From: Erythrophleum ivorense
Taxonomy: Eukaryota > Streptophyta > Magnoliopsida > Fabales > Fabaceae
Assembly (NCBI GenBank): GCA_026724425.1
Contig: JAIUCV010000076.1
Span: 5,107,501 to 5,171,500, forward strand
Reading direction: 5' to 3'
Length of the DNA stretch: 64,000 bases
Positions 1 to 12,864 of the stretch are shown one piece after another. The stretch's first letter is position 1, and every line of letters begins with the position of its first letter. The notes below the pieces were generated by a model. That model worked only from the letters and a program-made list of their open reading frames with translations. It was not told the DNA's origin and did not search any database. Position numbers and translations under genes: made by a program.

Positions 1-260
1 GGTTATATATTTCATATTTTTTGAAAATCCCGTTTTTTTATTTTCTGAAAAAGATTTGATTAGTTATATATTCCATATATTGTTGGATTGTTGAAGAAAC
101 ATTATAAAATCGATCAGATCCGTTTTTTTTTTCTCTCTCTCCGAAAAATCTCGGATGTATTTTTATCATATTTTAAGCTTCAATTATTTGAATGAGATTT
201 ATTTATTTTCAACTCATATCATTATAAATTCAAGAAATATATTTATACAAAAGTCATGTG

Positions 261-376
261 TTTTGATAGTATAGATATTTAATTGTGCTTTACTGCTTGT
301 TGTGCTTAAGTTGTGCTTCTCTTTCGTAAAACTTTGGGTTTTTTTTTAAGTTGTGATTAATTTTTAATAGTATAGA
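261..376 (-). mobile_element. two Helitron-type 5' termini
   Basis: Read on the minus strand, positions 275 and 376 each begin TCTATACTAT, the conserved 5' start of Brassicaceae Helitrons, and each is followed on the plus strand by the expected host T. A third copy ends at 4398. I could not pair these two starts with a 3' CTAG hairpin end, so they may be truncated copies or copies that continue outside the window. Confidence 0.5.
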
Positions 377-602
377 TATTTGTTTACGAAGATTCGATTT
401 GTTTGTTATGAAAGCTTTTCAGCTAAATCTTTTGAAGGTAATTAATTATTATTTCAGTTTGGAATTTGAAATATGTAAAATCAATGTTTTCAACGGTAAC
501 AACTAAGAGAGAGCAAGGATAAATAATGATTGTCTTAACTTGTTAATAAAAAGGTTATGATCTTAGAAGATCAAGCTAGAAATTATAAAGAGAAATCAAA
601 CA

Positions 603-1338
603 ACCCAAATATCCTTTAAATTAATAATAAAATATTGGGCAACAAAGCAATGCAAATTAAACCCAATATAATTAGAGAGGTACAAATTCCATTTCCTTTT
701 TTGAAGAATTTTGCAGATCCAGCTACGGATCCGCGCGTATCCGGAAACTATTTTAACACAATCGGGTTGACCCATAAAGTTCCGCGTTGATCCATTAAAA
801 ATCTGCACATCTTTTAAACTATTTTCTCTCTTTTTTTTCTAGTTAGTTTTTGAATGGATCCGCGTGTTTATCCGATGTATTTGGATTTTTGTTTTTTTGT
901 TGTAATCAGGTATTTTTTTGTTTGGTTCCAGTGATACTTTAGTTTTTTTAATTCTTCTTTGTGCTTACATGGTGTTGTGCGCTTATATTTGTACCCAAAT
1001 ATCTTTTAAATTAATAATAAAATATTGGGCAACAAAGCAATGCAAAGTGGACCTTTTATAATGAGAGGTACGAATTCCATTTCCTTTTTTAAAAAAAATT
1101 TGCAGATCCAGCTACGGATCCGCGCGTATCCGGAAACTATTTTAACACAATCTGGTTGATCCATAAAGTTCTGCGTTGATCCATTAAAGATCCGCATATC
1201 TTTTAAACTATTTTCTCTTTTTTTTTTCTAGTTAGTTTTTGAATGGATCCGCGTGTTTATTCGATGTGTTTGGGTTTCTGTTTTTTGTTGTAATTTAGTA
1301 TTTTTTTGTTTGGTTTCAGTGATACTTTAGTTTTTTTA
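603..1338. repeat. direct duplication of a ~347-bp Helitron-like unit
   Basis: Positions 603-950 and 993-1338 are near-identical direct copies separated by 42 bases. Both start ACCCAAATAT and end GATACTTTAG plus a T run, and both carry GGATCCGCGCGTATCCGG. The short open frames in them (596-808, 1006-1197) are copies of one another only because the DNA is duplicated, and I do not regard them as genes. The GC-rich core in AT-rich DNA resembles internal parts of non-autonomous Helitrons, but this assignment is by resemblance only. Confidence 0.75.
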
Positions 1339-2900
1339 GGTTTATGACGGTTTGGTTATAGAAATAATTTTTTTTTTAGCTTGTTTTCTTAAGTTGTGCC
1401 TATACTTTTGATGATAATAAAGTTTGGAGTGGAATTTGGTTATTGAAAATATCGAAATCAAAGTTTTCAAAAAAAAAAAAAACCCTCTGACAGTTAGTAT
1501 TACTACTTTTTTTCTCTGTATACAACTGGGTTTCCCAAAAAAAAAAAAAAAAGGTTGTGTCCACAAAAATTTCGTATACCTCTCAATAATCTTTAAGCTT
1601 TGGGCCTAAAGCCATACAACTTAATGGGTCATTATCAAACTAAGGCAATTATTATCTCATACAGCAAAACTAAGATCATCATCATCTTGGAGTCATCGAA
1701 ACAATCATTCTAATAATCTAAAATCAATAGATCGTAGAGTGAATGACGACGATTCTACAAATGTTTCGATGATGCTATCGAGGTTAGCTGTTTAGATTTT
1801 CGCCTTTTCCATGTACTTTATAGCTTAATCTGATATTTGATTTCATTTTTTCGCTCGATCAATTTTTTTGAAGCTTCATTTCATTGTTTTCATCGGAAAT
1901 TTCTGTGTTTTAATACTCGATTTATTGAATTAGGATTCACCGGAGGGGACTTGCCAATTTCCTGGAGCTCTTTCGTCGAAACATTCATCGCCATCTTCTC
2001 GCATTATTTGTCGATATTCTATGTGTTCCACTGCAACCGATGAATTTCCAGGACATAACTGGGTTTGGATTTGGTCTATGTAGTTTTTAGAAGTCTTAGT
2101 AACGAATTTACCAAAACCATAACCTTTATGTAAGTTTTACACCCTCAAACTATTTCCATATGCTTAACTGAAACTGGATTTTGTTGTTTAAAAGATTCTC
2201 AATTCGATTTAGTGCTTTTGAGAATAGTGTCTAATCCAAACTGGAGGGTAGTGTCTAATTCAACAATTTTTATAATCCGTTAAGATTTTGACCAGCGCTG
2301 TTGTATTTTAGGGTTAATTTGTTTTGTACCAAAAAACAAATTTCCCCACATTCACCACTTGTTTTATAACATATTGATAAGTTAAAAATAATGTTACTAT
2401 AGATTTGATTGACACATAAATACTATGAATGAATTAAGTTTTATTTTGTAGTTTATAACCTTCTTCATTGCTTTAGTGTTACTACTTGTTTGAATTCCAA
2501 AATCTTGAGAAATACTTTGACATGTTTTTGGTTCATTTTGTTCACAGAAATCTAACTTCTACCCTCATGATGTCGATACGGAAAGGAGTTCAGATTTTTC
2601 TCTTAAGATTGGTATGAGTCAACAACACATTCATGTTTATCGACATTTGAAAGATACTTCATATAACATGTTAAAGATTTGATAAAACTGCTACTATCAA
2701 ATACACTTATTCCTATTTTTGCGATTGATCCTAACTTATTTGTATTAAATTATTGGATCAAATTAAACTTATCGGAGTTGCTCTAAAAACTAAGTAAATA
2801 AGAAAAATGGTTCTTGTCCCTCATTTCAGTTGTCTTTATTTCTGTGGCCTTATTCTTCTTATTCTACACCTCTAACGCCTTTGTCTTCCTAGCCTACTCC
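1339..2900. other. AT-rich DNA without a recognisable gene
   Basis: The stretch has long A and T runs (around 1470 and 1540). Short open frames at 1837-2043 and 2814-3062 have no recognisable domain. It lies between Helitron-like repeats and may be the interior of a decayed Helitron. Confidence 0.5.
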
Positions 2901-4398
2901 TCCATAGTCTTTTTCAAATTGATTCTGACTGTGCAAGACGTCTTTGATGTAGGTAGATTGCAGGTCAAGTGCATCTCCAACTTCGTCTTTGCCCTTACAT
3001 GGTGTTGCAAAAGTGACATGATTTTCCTGGATGAAGGCAGGTACCTTAGAAATCAAATATAATCTCAAAAATAGTTTATTAGAAAATTCGTATCATTTAA
3101 AATATAAGTCTACTGGATTACCTGATACACAATTTGAGTCGATGCTTAACATTTTCTTACCAAACCTTAGTCTAGCTACCTTGTAAATTAAATTTCCACC
3201 GAAAAGGTTTACCTTCAAAACACCAACAACAAATTGTTTTATCATGACAGCATAAGTATCAAAAGCATTGGTTATTTGCCAGTCACATGCATAATTAACA
3301 AAAACATCAAAGGTACCCCTTTTCTAATCTTCTAACTAAATAGAGCATGTGTTATATATTTACTAAATACGTAATCTTACATTTTCATTGGCTAGAATCA
3401 TCTCCAGTGTTTGTCAATATATATGCTTTCTTGCATAAGCTTGTTTTTCTATAACCTGCAAGACAGATTGATATTAAGATTTTAGACAGAAGTTGCTTAT
3501 TGCGGAAGCAAGCTCCTCCATCTTGACTGCAGCATGTATTTTACCACCCTATAATTTCACAAACATAATAGTATCTATAAATTCCTACGATGTTGATAAT
3601 ATTTAATACTTTTCTACTTTTACAGATTTAAAACTTACATGTTCGTCAGCAAGGACATACTCCATCGTCTCTCCAGATGGCCCAATGAATTGTCTCCATC
3701 TGTGTAGGACTTTCACACGCACCCTCCACGTGGTCTTGAAGGGTTTGAGATCATCAAGTTTTGGTAAACAATTGCCCAATAGTCATTCTCGTAAAACTAT
3801 TTATGAAGCTGATTGCTGTTTGTGATGTGCTGATGAATAAGAAGAACATCGGTTGGAGAAACCTATATTTATAGTATAGGTTTGATGTGTACGTAGTAGG
3901 GTTTTCAAAAGGGTTTGAATGGAAAGATGAAGATACCGGATATTTAAGTTAGCTTAAATTGTGGGAAGATTTCCTCAGATTATGCGTGGAGAATAAGTTT
4001 GTTTGTTCTGAATTTATTGGTATTGTTAGAATACGGGAATGTAGCAACTCTCTTCCATTTTGAATTAGATTCGGGATTTTTTCAGGTGCAAATTATGGAA
4101 TATCGGAGAAGATATCTCCTGGATCAGAGCTGGAGAAGTTATGATGCGTTTTTTGGGGAAGGTTTCGTTATTTATTGCGAGCAAAACTCGGATTCTCTGT
4201 TTTAATGATTTTTTATAGGCGTCCGGTTTATTGGTTTACACAACAATAGCCGGTTTAATAGCACCGCGCGTTGTTTCCTTGATTCGGGTCGGGTTTATTT
4301 CCTGATTTCTTTGTTAAATTCGGGTTAAAACCTGTTTGGAAACGGGATAGCCACTTTGCTAAGCTAGAATTCTTATTTTGTGTCTTTAATAGTATAGA
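2900..4398 (-). mobile_element. Helitron 5' portion (minus strand)
   Basis: The high-coordinate end at 4398 reads TCTATACTATTAAAGACAC on the minus strand, a standard Helitron 5' terminus, and is followed by host T at 4399. The next bases (AAACCGG, CCCGACCCG) resemble Brassicaceae Helitron 5' regions. A decayed RPA1-like gene follows in the same orientation, as is common in plant Helitrons. The 3' hairpin and CTAG end were not located, so the low boundary is nominal. Confidence 0.6.
3484..3820 (-). pseudogene. replication protein A1-like (DUF223) fragment
   Basis: The minus strand from about 3820 encodes the hallmark LDDLKPFKTTWRVRVKVLHRW, followed by a G-GETMEYVLADEH segment to a GT donor at 3638. 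The next exon starts at 3548 with GGKIHAAVK. This is the N-terminal OB-fold region of plant RPA1-like proteins that bind single-stranded DNA and are often carried by Helitrons. The upstream ATG is out of frame with the conserved part and the C-terminal OB folds are missing, so it is broken. The short matches further downstream (around 3220-3300) are too degraded to assign. Confidence 0.65.
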
Positions 4399-4442
4399 TA
4401 ATTATTATTGGAGTTTGTTTTAATTAATTTTTTTGCACTTGA

Positions 4443-4781
4443 TTAATTTAAAAAAAAAACAAAAAAAAAAACTTGGTTGTTTGCTAGTATTGTATCGTCG
4501 TTCCATATATCGACTCCACTGTCATAATTCTCGTCATTGTCATTGCTCGCATTATCTGCTCCAAAGTAATTTGAGAAAGCTTGGTCTTCAACAATTACTT
4601 CCCGAACAGCTACACCATGCTCCTCATTATCATCTACTATCTCATCACCAACATCATCAACAATAGCCTCACAGTCATCTCCAGGTATTGGCTCACGCCC
4701 ATCTTCGTCAATATCATCTTCCTCAACAGCATCACGTTTTCGGCTTCGCCGTGGTGTTAACTTCTTCCTTTTCGTCATCAC
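4443..4781 (-). CDS. unrecognised acidic protein, 5' part only
   Basis: A 112-codon frame starts at 4781 with a lysine/arginine-rich stretch (TKRKKLTPRRSRKR, resembling a nuclear localisation signal). A very acidic segment rich in D and E follows. The last dozen residues are read from A/T homopolymer DNA and are probably not real protein. The frame runs towards the Helitron end at 4398, so a longer gene may have been cut there. I do not recognise a family. A transposase N-terminus or a chromatin-type acidic protein are possible, but nothing shows which. Confidence 0.3.
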   Translation of the reverse strand: MMTKRKKLTPRRSRKRDAVEEDDIDEDGREPIPGDDCEAIVDDVGDEIVDDNEEHGVAVREVIVEDQAFSNYFGADNASNDNDENYDSGVDIWNDDTILANNQVFFFVFFLN

Positions 4782-4789
4782 CTCTGAAA

Positions 4790-5434
4790 TTTAAGATCTA
4801 GAGAAGCGAAGTGATAGATATAAAAGAAGAACGAGACTTAGAGAAGAGTAAACGAGAGAATTGGAGAAGAGAAGAAACAAAAACAAAATCGAATTGCTGA
4901 AAAGAAATTAGGGATTTGAGAAGGATAATTAGGATATTAAGTGTTTCCATCTGTTTCAGAAACGACGTTGTTTTGTTTTAACGTGAACAGTAAACGACGC
5001 TTAACACTCATTAATCTTCAGATTTGGTTGACTAAATTGGTATTCTAATTGGTTAGGTCAACCCAACTTGGTGATTTTTTTGGCTTAGTGAAGAGTTCAT
5101 ATTTGTTGTGGCAAAAACGTGTAAGTTCATAATTTAGTTGACCGTTTTCTCTTTATTTTTCTGAGGTTCAAATTTTGAAAATATTCTATAAAATCTTAGG
5201 ATCATTTTACTGAATTTATTTATTTTTTTGAAGTTTTTAAAATCTTTATATCATAGTATCACTATATGCAAAGGAATTACAGTCCAAATTTGTTAAATTT
5301 AAAAAAAAGTGTAAAGAGACAAGAGTTCTCTTTTTTTGAGGTATATTCACAATTCTCCATATAGAAAAAGAGTGATATTTAAATATCCGAGTTTATTGGC
5401 CATGAACATCTTAATACCTATTTTGTAGCGGATT
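4790..5434. other. AT-rich non-coding stretch
   Basis: No reading frame of note, RNA gene or repeat is visible here. It separates the acidic ORF from the solo LTR. Confidence 0.5.
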
Positions 5435-6373
5435 TGAAACAACCAAGCTTTTTTATACTATTAAATACTAGCAATGCGAAAATTCTCAATCAATAAATCA
5501 ATAAATAATTTAATCAAATCAATTCAACAATTCAACTTCAGAAATATAATAAAAGACTAGCAACCTAAACACCAGGTTCTACTAGATTAACAACAAAAGA
5601 AAATAAAATCTAACACCCTATCATCCTCTTCTTCGGCCTTGATTCCGCGATCACACATTTCTTTTACCTGCATCACATGGCAAAAAGATATGCGTAAGTA
5701 TTTCATAAATACTTAGTGAGACGATCATCACGTCTACAAACGAATTACGCAATTACCAGAACAATAAACAGCATAATTAAAATAAACAATTCACGTCAGA
5801 CAACATGGGTGTCGACCGACACCACAGAGTGTCGATCGACACTCACAACATTGGCGTCGAGCGACAGCAAATGCTGTCCGTCGACACTCAGCTCGCAGAT
5901 CGACAGAACAACGCTAAGAACAGTGCTAAAACACGAAAACATCACAAATCATCACTAATAACACGATTAAACACTAATCAACACAAAACAATCATGAACT
6001 CAACCACAACTCATTCAACCTAGCAATTACGACCCTACGGTCACGCACTCACCTTGAAATCGGATTAAAAAGGGAAAACGATGGAAACAGCGAAGAACAA
6101 CAACAAACAGCTCCAGATCAATCCAAAGCACTCCATAAATCACCCAAAAACTCCAAACTCCTTTTTCTCTTTCTCTTTTCTCGAAAAACCACTTTCTCAC
6201 GCGGCTCCTTCTCTTATAAAGTCGACAACAAGGGTTTTTCCCTTAACCAGCCACAAACCGGACGAATTAAATCAAACTGAAATCAATTCTTCGGACCGGT
6301 GTCGACCGCCACCCTCTCTGGTGTCGCTCGGCACCGCCTGCCCAAAACGACAGATTAGTTTACGGATGTTACA
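5435..6373 (-). mobile_element. solo LTR of the chromovirus family
   Basis: It starts TGAAACAACCAA and ends GGATGTTACA, the same ends as the LTRs at 14669, 21737, 28524 and 35613. It also carries the same GTGTCGACCGACAC-type palindromes (5808-5890). It is shorter (939 bases against about 1370) and diverged. The flanks are GGATT before and GGATG after, a target duplication with one change. No internal region adjoins it, so it is a solo LTR left by LTR-LTR recombination. Confidence 0.8.
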
Positions 6374-6766
6374 GGATGAGCCACTAATTTACTATTGTTG
6401 TTATCAATATCCAATTAACAACCAACCAATTAGCTATATATTAGCTAGTGAGTAGTCACCAATATGGATTCAATTATTTGTGCCTAATCTATGCCATTGC
6501 AATTTGTGACTATATAGACTATATTGGTAAAACCGTTTTATCGTGCTCGTGGATCTAGTAAAACGAAAATAATTGTCTATTGAAAATTATGTTTATTATT
6601 ATAAAATATTTAAATAAAGGTGGGAAAGATGTGTATATTTGTGTTTTATACATGTATATATATTTTGTAATTATGGGAGAGAAAGAGAACAAGTAATGTG
6701 GGGAGAGAGAGAACAAGGGATATCTTTTTTATCTCAATTTCTTGTGTCTATTACAACAAAGGAATA

Positions 6767-7450
6767 TCACCTATTTATAGTACAAGGAATATCGGATAGA
6801 TAGCCAGCATTTGCAAAACCAACTAAACCAACCTTGGGGTTTCTAGAATTATATAATCCAAACTCAATCGTACCTTGAAGGTAACAGAATATATGCTTTA
6901 TCCCGTTCCAATGTATTTTGGTAGGCAATGAGTTGTATCTTGCAAGCAGATTAGTAGCAAAAGCTATATCTGGTTTACTGCAATTTGCAAGATACATAAG
7001 TGACCAATGGCACTCATATAAGGTACTTCAGGACCTAATACTTCTTCAGAATCTTCAATAGGTCGAAATGGATCCTTGTTAACATCAAGCGATCTATTGA
7101 CCATTTGACAACTCAAAGGAGTCGCTTTATCCATATAAAAACGCTTTAACAACCATTTTGGTGTAATTTGATTGATGCACAAATATTTCATCTTGAAAAT
7201 GCTCTATTTGGAGCCCAAGACAAAACTTTGTTTTTCCAAGATCTTTCATTTCGAACTCTTCTTTCATATGAGTTCTTGCATCGTCAATCTCCTTTTGAGT
7301 TCCAATAATGTTCAGGTCATCAACATACACAACAATGATCACAAAATCGATTGAAGATTTCATTATAAACAAGCATGGACATATAGCATTGTTGGCATAA
7401 CCTTTACTCAACAAGTATTCACTTAAGCGATTGTACCACATGCGGCCGAA
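6767..7450 (-). pseudogene. copia reverse transcriptase/RNase H fragment
   Basis: Frames at 7441-7127, 7191-6964 and 6997-6767 together give the second half of a copia reverse transcriptase. It has the catalytic VYVDDLNIIGT, the MKDLGKTKFCLGLQIEH segment, the SLDVNKDPFRP linker, PEVPYMSAIG, and the start of RNase H (GLVGFANAGYLSD). At least two frameshifts separate these pieces. Downstream the sequence runs directly into LTR DNA, so most of RNase H is deleted. The 5' half lies beyond the solo LTR insertion at 9103-9305. Confidence 0.85.
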
Positions 7451-7537
7451 TTGCTTTAATCCGTAAAGTGATTACTGTAGTTTGACTGAACAAATCTCTT
7501 TAGATGCTTCTGGCATCTTTGACTCTTCTGGAATCTT

Positions 7538-9102
7538 TGATGCATGTGTGGGTGTGGGATGTATGCAAGTAATAAAACCCTAAACAATCATAGTTGCAAG
7601 TGCACAACAATGTAATTGTAGTACTTAGGGGTCAAACCACAAGAGAATGCGAATTACACATCACACATTGGACAAGATTTGGTTAACCGAAATCAATATG
7701 CAAGAGGTTTTGTGTTTGGTTTTCTTAAAAGGGAAATAAGAGTAACAATGCAAAACTATACAAGCAACACTAATGAAGAAAGACCATTCGCAAAAGACAT
7801 ATGCCAAATCAATTGAAAAGATTGTCAAATCCGATTCATAAACTCAAAACACTATAATATGGTCATCCCACTTTCGTGGCTCCGACCACCTATGTCTCTT
7901 AAACATAATGGCTCAGCTTTCGTTGGTCATTGAAGAGTGAGACATGCATTAAGCTTAAGTAGTGATTGTTCACAATATTCCTCAAGTATACTTTCATAGC
8001 TTGAGGCGTATTGCTCATCAAATACTAGATCCGGAGATATAACAAGCTTTTGGAGAGTATATCAATCTTAGATCAGGTCACTAGTTAGCTACTCTAGCAA
8101 GAAGCATGAGGCGCAAATAAAGATGAACAACCATAGGGTTTTCCCTTTATTCAACAACCGATTATTGAAGGCAATTATGTCATGTCCTCATTGAAGGATC
8201 CATAATTCAATAATGAGTCTAAGGAAGTAGAAAGAGTTTCATGGTTCTAATGAGAGGAGGCGGAGAGGTAGAGATCAAAATGTGGCTTTTTCATAGAGAG
8301 AAACCTCTAATCCTAGACTTAAATTTAAAGAAACATGTAAATATGTACAATGCAAAAGAAAAAGAAAAAAAGAAGCATGGAGACCACCTAGGTGGCTCCA
8401 GAACTTTATTGAAAGGAGTCTGAATTCTAGGATATCGATACAAGAAGCTAAAAGCAAGTATATATAGGTGAAGGGAGGCTTAGGTCGGCTGAGTTAAGGC
8501 GCGGAGAAGAAAAGGAAAGTTTCCATTTCTTTTTCTCCTTTGAGCTTGCATGCCAAATTCTTAAATGGGCCACGGCCTCCGCCTCTAGAACGCTTTATAG
8601 AGTGTGGACTTCATTCCTTGTGAGTCTTAGGCTTGTCCCGAAGTGGATCCGGTCCATTTCGTACACCAAATCTCTTATGGGCTTCTCTTGTTCGCCGGGC
8701 GGACATGTCTGGGGAGAAAAAACGTCTAGACCGGATGTGAATTCCAAATGGCTCCATTCCACTTTTCCGTGAAGTATGACTCAATTATCTATCGAACAAG
8801 ATCAATATCATAAGATTTGGACGTCGGGAAGACCCTCTACCGCGGCCATTTTTTTGATGCTCCGGTTCTGTCTAATTGCGGAAATCGAACACTTTTATTG
8901 AAGCTCTTGACTTGGAAACTTGCATGGATCATGGGTTGAGGCTCTTTTGCTCCATTTTGACTTCATTTTGATGTTTTGACCTGTTAAGACTCCAAAATCA
9001 AAATATACAAGAAAACTACCTCTTGGGCACAAAAACCTCATTATTATGCTATAAAAGATATAAAAAAAACATAGTAAAAACATGTAAAATATGGGTATAT
9101 CA
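7538..9102 (-). mobile_element. solo LTR inserted in the copia RT
   Basis: The insert begins TGATGCATGTG and ends GGTATATCA, with a perfect 5-bp target duplication ATCTT at 7533-7537 and 9103-9107. Removing it rejoins the copia reverse transcriptase. It is 1565 bases, has TG...CA ends and no coding domain. A TATATATA element near 8459 and LTR-like termini suggest a lone LTR, probably minus-oriented. The family is not certain; the TGATATACCCATA start on the minus strand resembles LTRs of Tat-type gypsy elements. The ORFs at 8241-8457 are not supported as genes. Confidence 0.75.
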
Positions 9103-9107
9103 ATCTT

Positions 9108-9305
9108 AAATCTTTCAGGGATTTTCATGTATATCTCACTATCAAGTGAGCCATATAGATATGCAGTCACAACATCCATCAGGTACATCACTAAATTATT
9201 ATAGGCCGTTAGGCTCATTAAGTACCTGAATGTGATTGCATCCATTACCGGGGAATAAGTATCTTCATAATCTATTCCCGGTCTTTGAGAAAAACCTTGT
9301 GCCAC
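9108..9305 (-). pseudogene. copia reverse transcriptase, N-terminal part
   Basis: The minus frame starts MAQGFSQRPGIDYEDTYSPV and continues to TAYLYGSLDSEIYMKIPE. This is the first third of copia RT, in which LDVVTAYLYG normally reads DVKTAFLNG. The element's own frame is cut by the solo LTR at 9102, and the apparent extension to 8895 is LTR sequence. Upstream there is a frameshift before the integrase-RT linker. Confidence 0.85.
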
Positions 9306-9479
9306 AAGACGAGCGTTACATCTTTCTCATGTGACTTCGTTTTTCTCATTTCTATTTCTTACAAAGACCCATTTATATCCAATTGGCATTACATCTTTAG
9401 GTGTAATGATTATCAGTCCGAATACATTCCGTTTATTGAGAGAGAATATTTCATTCTTCATGGCCATTTGTCATTTCTC

Positions 9480-11356
9480 TCAATGAGGCTTTTTCTGGCA
9501 CTCTGACACGGAAGTTGGATATGGATCATCATTTTCATGATCGATCTCTTTAGCTACAGAAAAAGAGAACATTCCATCATCATCATCTATTTCACTTCTA
9601 GCCCATATTTTAACACTTTGGGCAAAGGAGATGGAAATCTCATATTTTTCTGTCTCTGGTTCGTCATCTGGACGAACCTCTTTGTTTGGTTCTTCAAGAA
9701 CCTTTCCAGAAATGTCTTCAAGACATTTTGGTTCATCAGAAACCTTTACTCCCAATTTCTTTTTCTTTCGGAGATTTTTATCTTTTGATCCTATAGGCCT
9801 CCCGCGCTTTAATTGAACCGGTTCATTTGCTCTATTCACATCAATATGTTCTTGAGGAACATTTATTTTTGATGGAGCATTAGCAGCGAGGATATAAGAC
9901 TTCGTCACCCTTTTCGTATCTGTGAACGCATCGGGCAACTGGTTAGCCAATTTTTGCATATGTAATATTTTTTGAACTGCCACCTCGCGTTGATTGGTAG
10001 GAGGATCAATATAAATCAAAGAGTTTGTACACTAGGTGATATCATTTGGTGATTCTCTCGACCCTCCCCCTAATGCAGGAAATTCATTTTCATCAAAGTG
10101 GCAATCGGCAAATCGTGCCGTAAATATATCACCAGTTGCCGGTTCAAGATACCTTATAATACTAGGGGACGAATACCCGACATATATTCCCAATCTCCTA
10201 TGTGGTCCCATTTTTGTTCTCTGTGGTGGCGCTATTGGGATATAGACCGCACACCCGAACACCCGAAGATGTGATATATTTGGCATATTTCCAAGTGCCA
10301 ACTGTATAGGCGAATATTCATTATACACACTTGGTCTCACCTGGACCAAGGCTCCCGCATGCAATATTGCATGGCTCTATACAGTGATTGGGAGTTTTGT
10401 TCGCAATATTAACGGTCTTGCAATCAATTGCACCCGCTTTATCAATGACTCAGCCATGCCATTTTGCGTATGAATGTGCGGAACTGAATGCTCAACATCG
10501 ATTCCCACAGACATACCAAAGTCATTAAAGGCTGTTGAAGTGAATTCATCAGCATTATCACGCCTGACTTTCTTTATGGCATAATCACGGAAGTGAGCTC
10601 TCAAGCTGATTATTTGGGAAATGAATCTGGCGAAAGCCATATTTCTTGTGGTCAAAAGACACACATTTGACCATCTACTAGATGCGTCAATCAATACCAT
10701 GAATTATCGAAATGGCCCGCACGGTGGGTTAATTGGCCCACATATATCACATGTATACTTTCTACAAATACAGGAGATTCATTCCTAACTTTGGCTGGCG
10801 AGGGCCTAATTATGAGTTTTCCTTGAGAACATGTTTTACATGAAAACTCTCCCGAATGAAAAATCTTTTCATTTTTCAATGGGCGGCCACTCGTATTTTG
10901 CACATAACCTAAAAGTGCTGCAGCATATAATCCAGATGACATCATTGGTAATTCTTCCAATGTATGTTTCCTCTCCGTTGTAATGCAAAAATATTCAATC
11001 TCACTTTTATTTGTAGTCTCAATATGATATCCATTTTTGCGGATATCTCGGAAACTTAATAAGTTTCGATGAGACTCGGGGGAATATAGTGCATCTCGAA
11101 CTTCAAATTTTGTTCCCCTTGGCAATGAAAAACTTGCTCTCCCGGAGCCAAGTATTATCTTTACACTACCGCATATAGTATTCACGCTTTCACCGGAGTC
11201 TTTCATTTTGAGATAGGAGAAATAATTCTTATTTTTGAGAATTATATGTGTCGTAGCACTATCTGCTAGACAGGTATCTCCATCCTGAATCTCAAATTGT
11301 GGCGACATCTGGGCCACAAAATTCATAAAATATGAAAGACATTTTATATAAAACAT
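9480..11356 (-). pseudogene. copia protease-integrase region
   Basis: Three frames (11356-10691, 10700-10377, 10364-10032) and a linker frame (10019-9480) encode, in order: the protease active-site region CLADSATTH, the GAG-pre-integrase segment, the integrase core (RRDNADEFTS for the second Asp, HTQNGMAES for the Glu region), and the C-terminal ISHLRVFGCAVY/GIYVGY segment typical of copia. Frameshifts or stops separate each block, so no polyprotein can be made. The linker frame is rich in K, E and P and leads towards RT. Confidence 0.85.
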
Positions 11357-11458
11357 AGCTGATATATTACATCAAAACATTTTATCAAAACATATATTAT
11401 ACAATACTACAAAAACGATTAAGAGTTTGTTATTCTTGTCTTCTTCAGGAAGACACTA

Positions 11459-12435
11459 TCATCGATTTGAGTTTTTTTGACTCAGTTGATTCTTCAGAAT
11501 CAACGAATCAACGAGGTAGTCAGCGACATCTAGATGAAAGTCATCACTTAAGCCATCAAAGGAGGAACCAGGTTCATCTGAGATGAAGTTGGTCTTTGCA
11601 TCCTTATCTTTGGCTTGTTGTGATGCCCTGTACAGATCGGTTAAATGTTTGGGCATACGACAGGTACGCTCAAAGTGATTGTTCATGCCGCATCTGTAAA
11701 AAATGCGTTCGCCTTTTCTTTTTACTGCTCGACCATCATCACTTTCTCTTCCACGTCCACGACCTTGACCGCGACCACGGCCTATGCCGCGTCTGCGTTC
11801 ACGTTCAGGCTTTTTAGTATGACTGGATGACACAACATTCGCTTCTGTGAATGGCGTAGATCCAGTTGGACGGAGTTGATGGTTTAACATCACAAGCTGA
11901 TTATTTTGTTCAGCCACAAGGAGGATTTCCATCAACTCCGAATACAAGGTGAAATCTCTTGCCCGGTGTTGTTGTTGCAGGATTACATTTCCAAGATGAA
12001 AAGTTGAGAGAGTTTTTTCCAACATATCAAATTCACTGATATTCACTCCACACAACTTCATCATGGAAGTGATTCTGTACATAGTTGAATTATATTCAAC
12101 CACACTTTTGTAATCCTGGAACCGGAGGTTCAACCACTCGTACCTCACTTTCGGTAAGAGCATATATTTTTGATGATCAAACCGACTTTTAAGCGAGTGC
12201 CATAGATCCGCAGGATCTTCTTTTGTGATGTATTCATCTTTAAAACATCATGTACATGGTGGCATAAAAAGATCATGGCTTTCGCCTTTTTCTCATCTGA
12301 TATCCTTTCGGACTGATCGATGCTACTCAAGAGACCATTTCCTTTTACGTGCAACTTTGCACCTACCGTCCAAGACAAATAGTTATTACCACTTATGCCA
12401 AGGGCGGCGATCTCGAGCTTTTTCAAATTTGACAT
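11459..12435 (-). pseudogene. copia gag
   Basis: It starts MSNLKKLEIAALGISGNNY, the usual opening of this copia gag, at 12435. The frame shifts near 12150 into VRYEWLNLRFQDYKSVVEYN and the UBN2-type domain. A GRGRGQGRGRGR basic tract and a zinc knuckle follow. The knuckle reads FYRCGMNNHFERTC, so the first cysteine of CX2CX4HX4C is phenylalanine. Frameshift and lost zinc ligand both say it is dead. Confidence 0.85.
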
Positions 12436-12864
12436 TATATTTGAATAAAAACTTAAACTTTTGAAAAACTTTGAAATTTTAAACAGTATTTAAATAACGG
12501 AATTTAAAGACAGAAATTTAAAACTTGAGGAGAAATAGTCTTCAACTCCACTACATGGAAAAAGTTTTTACCATTAACTCCGGAGGAGAATTTACCTACC
12601 ACTCCATATATATGATCTGAAGAGACATAGTTTACCATGTGATCATTTGCTCAGAGTAGACAAAGCCTAGCATCCTGGCATAAGAAATTTATTTGATCGG
12701 GGAGATAGAGCCTACCATAACGATCAGGTTGGAGTAGGCATAGCCTAGCATCCCCACAAAATAAATAAATAAATAAATTAAAAACTAGAAAGGAATTGAA
12801 CACAAACTAAATCTCACATTTTTTGTATAGATCTGGATAGATGTAGAGACGGTCATGCCGATAA

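Noticed and set aside
8241..8457. Two overlapping 60-codon frames on opposite strands
   Set aside because: They lie inside a solo LTR, with no domain and no second copy to show conservation.
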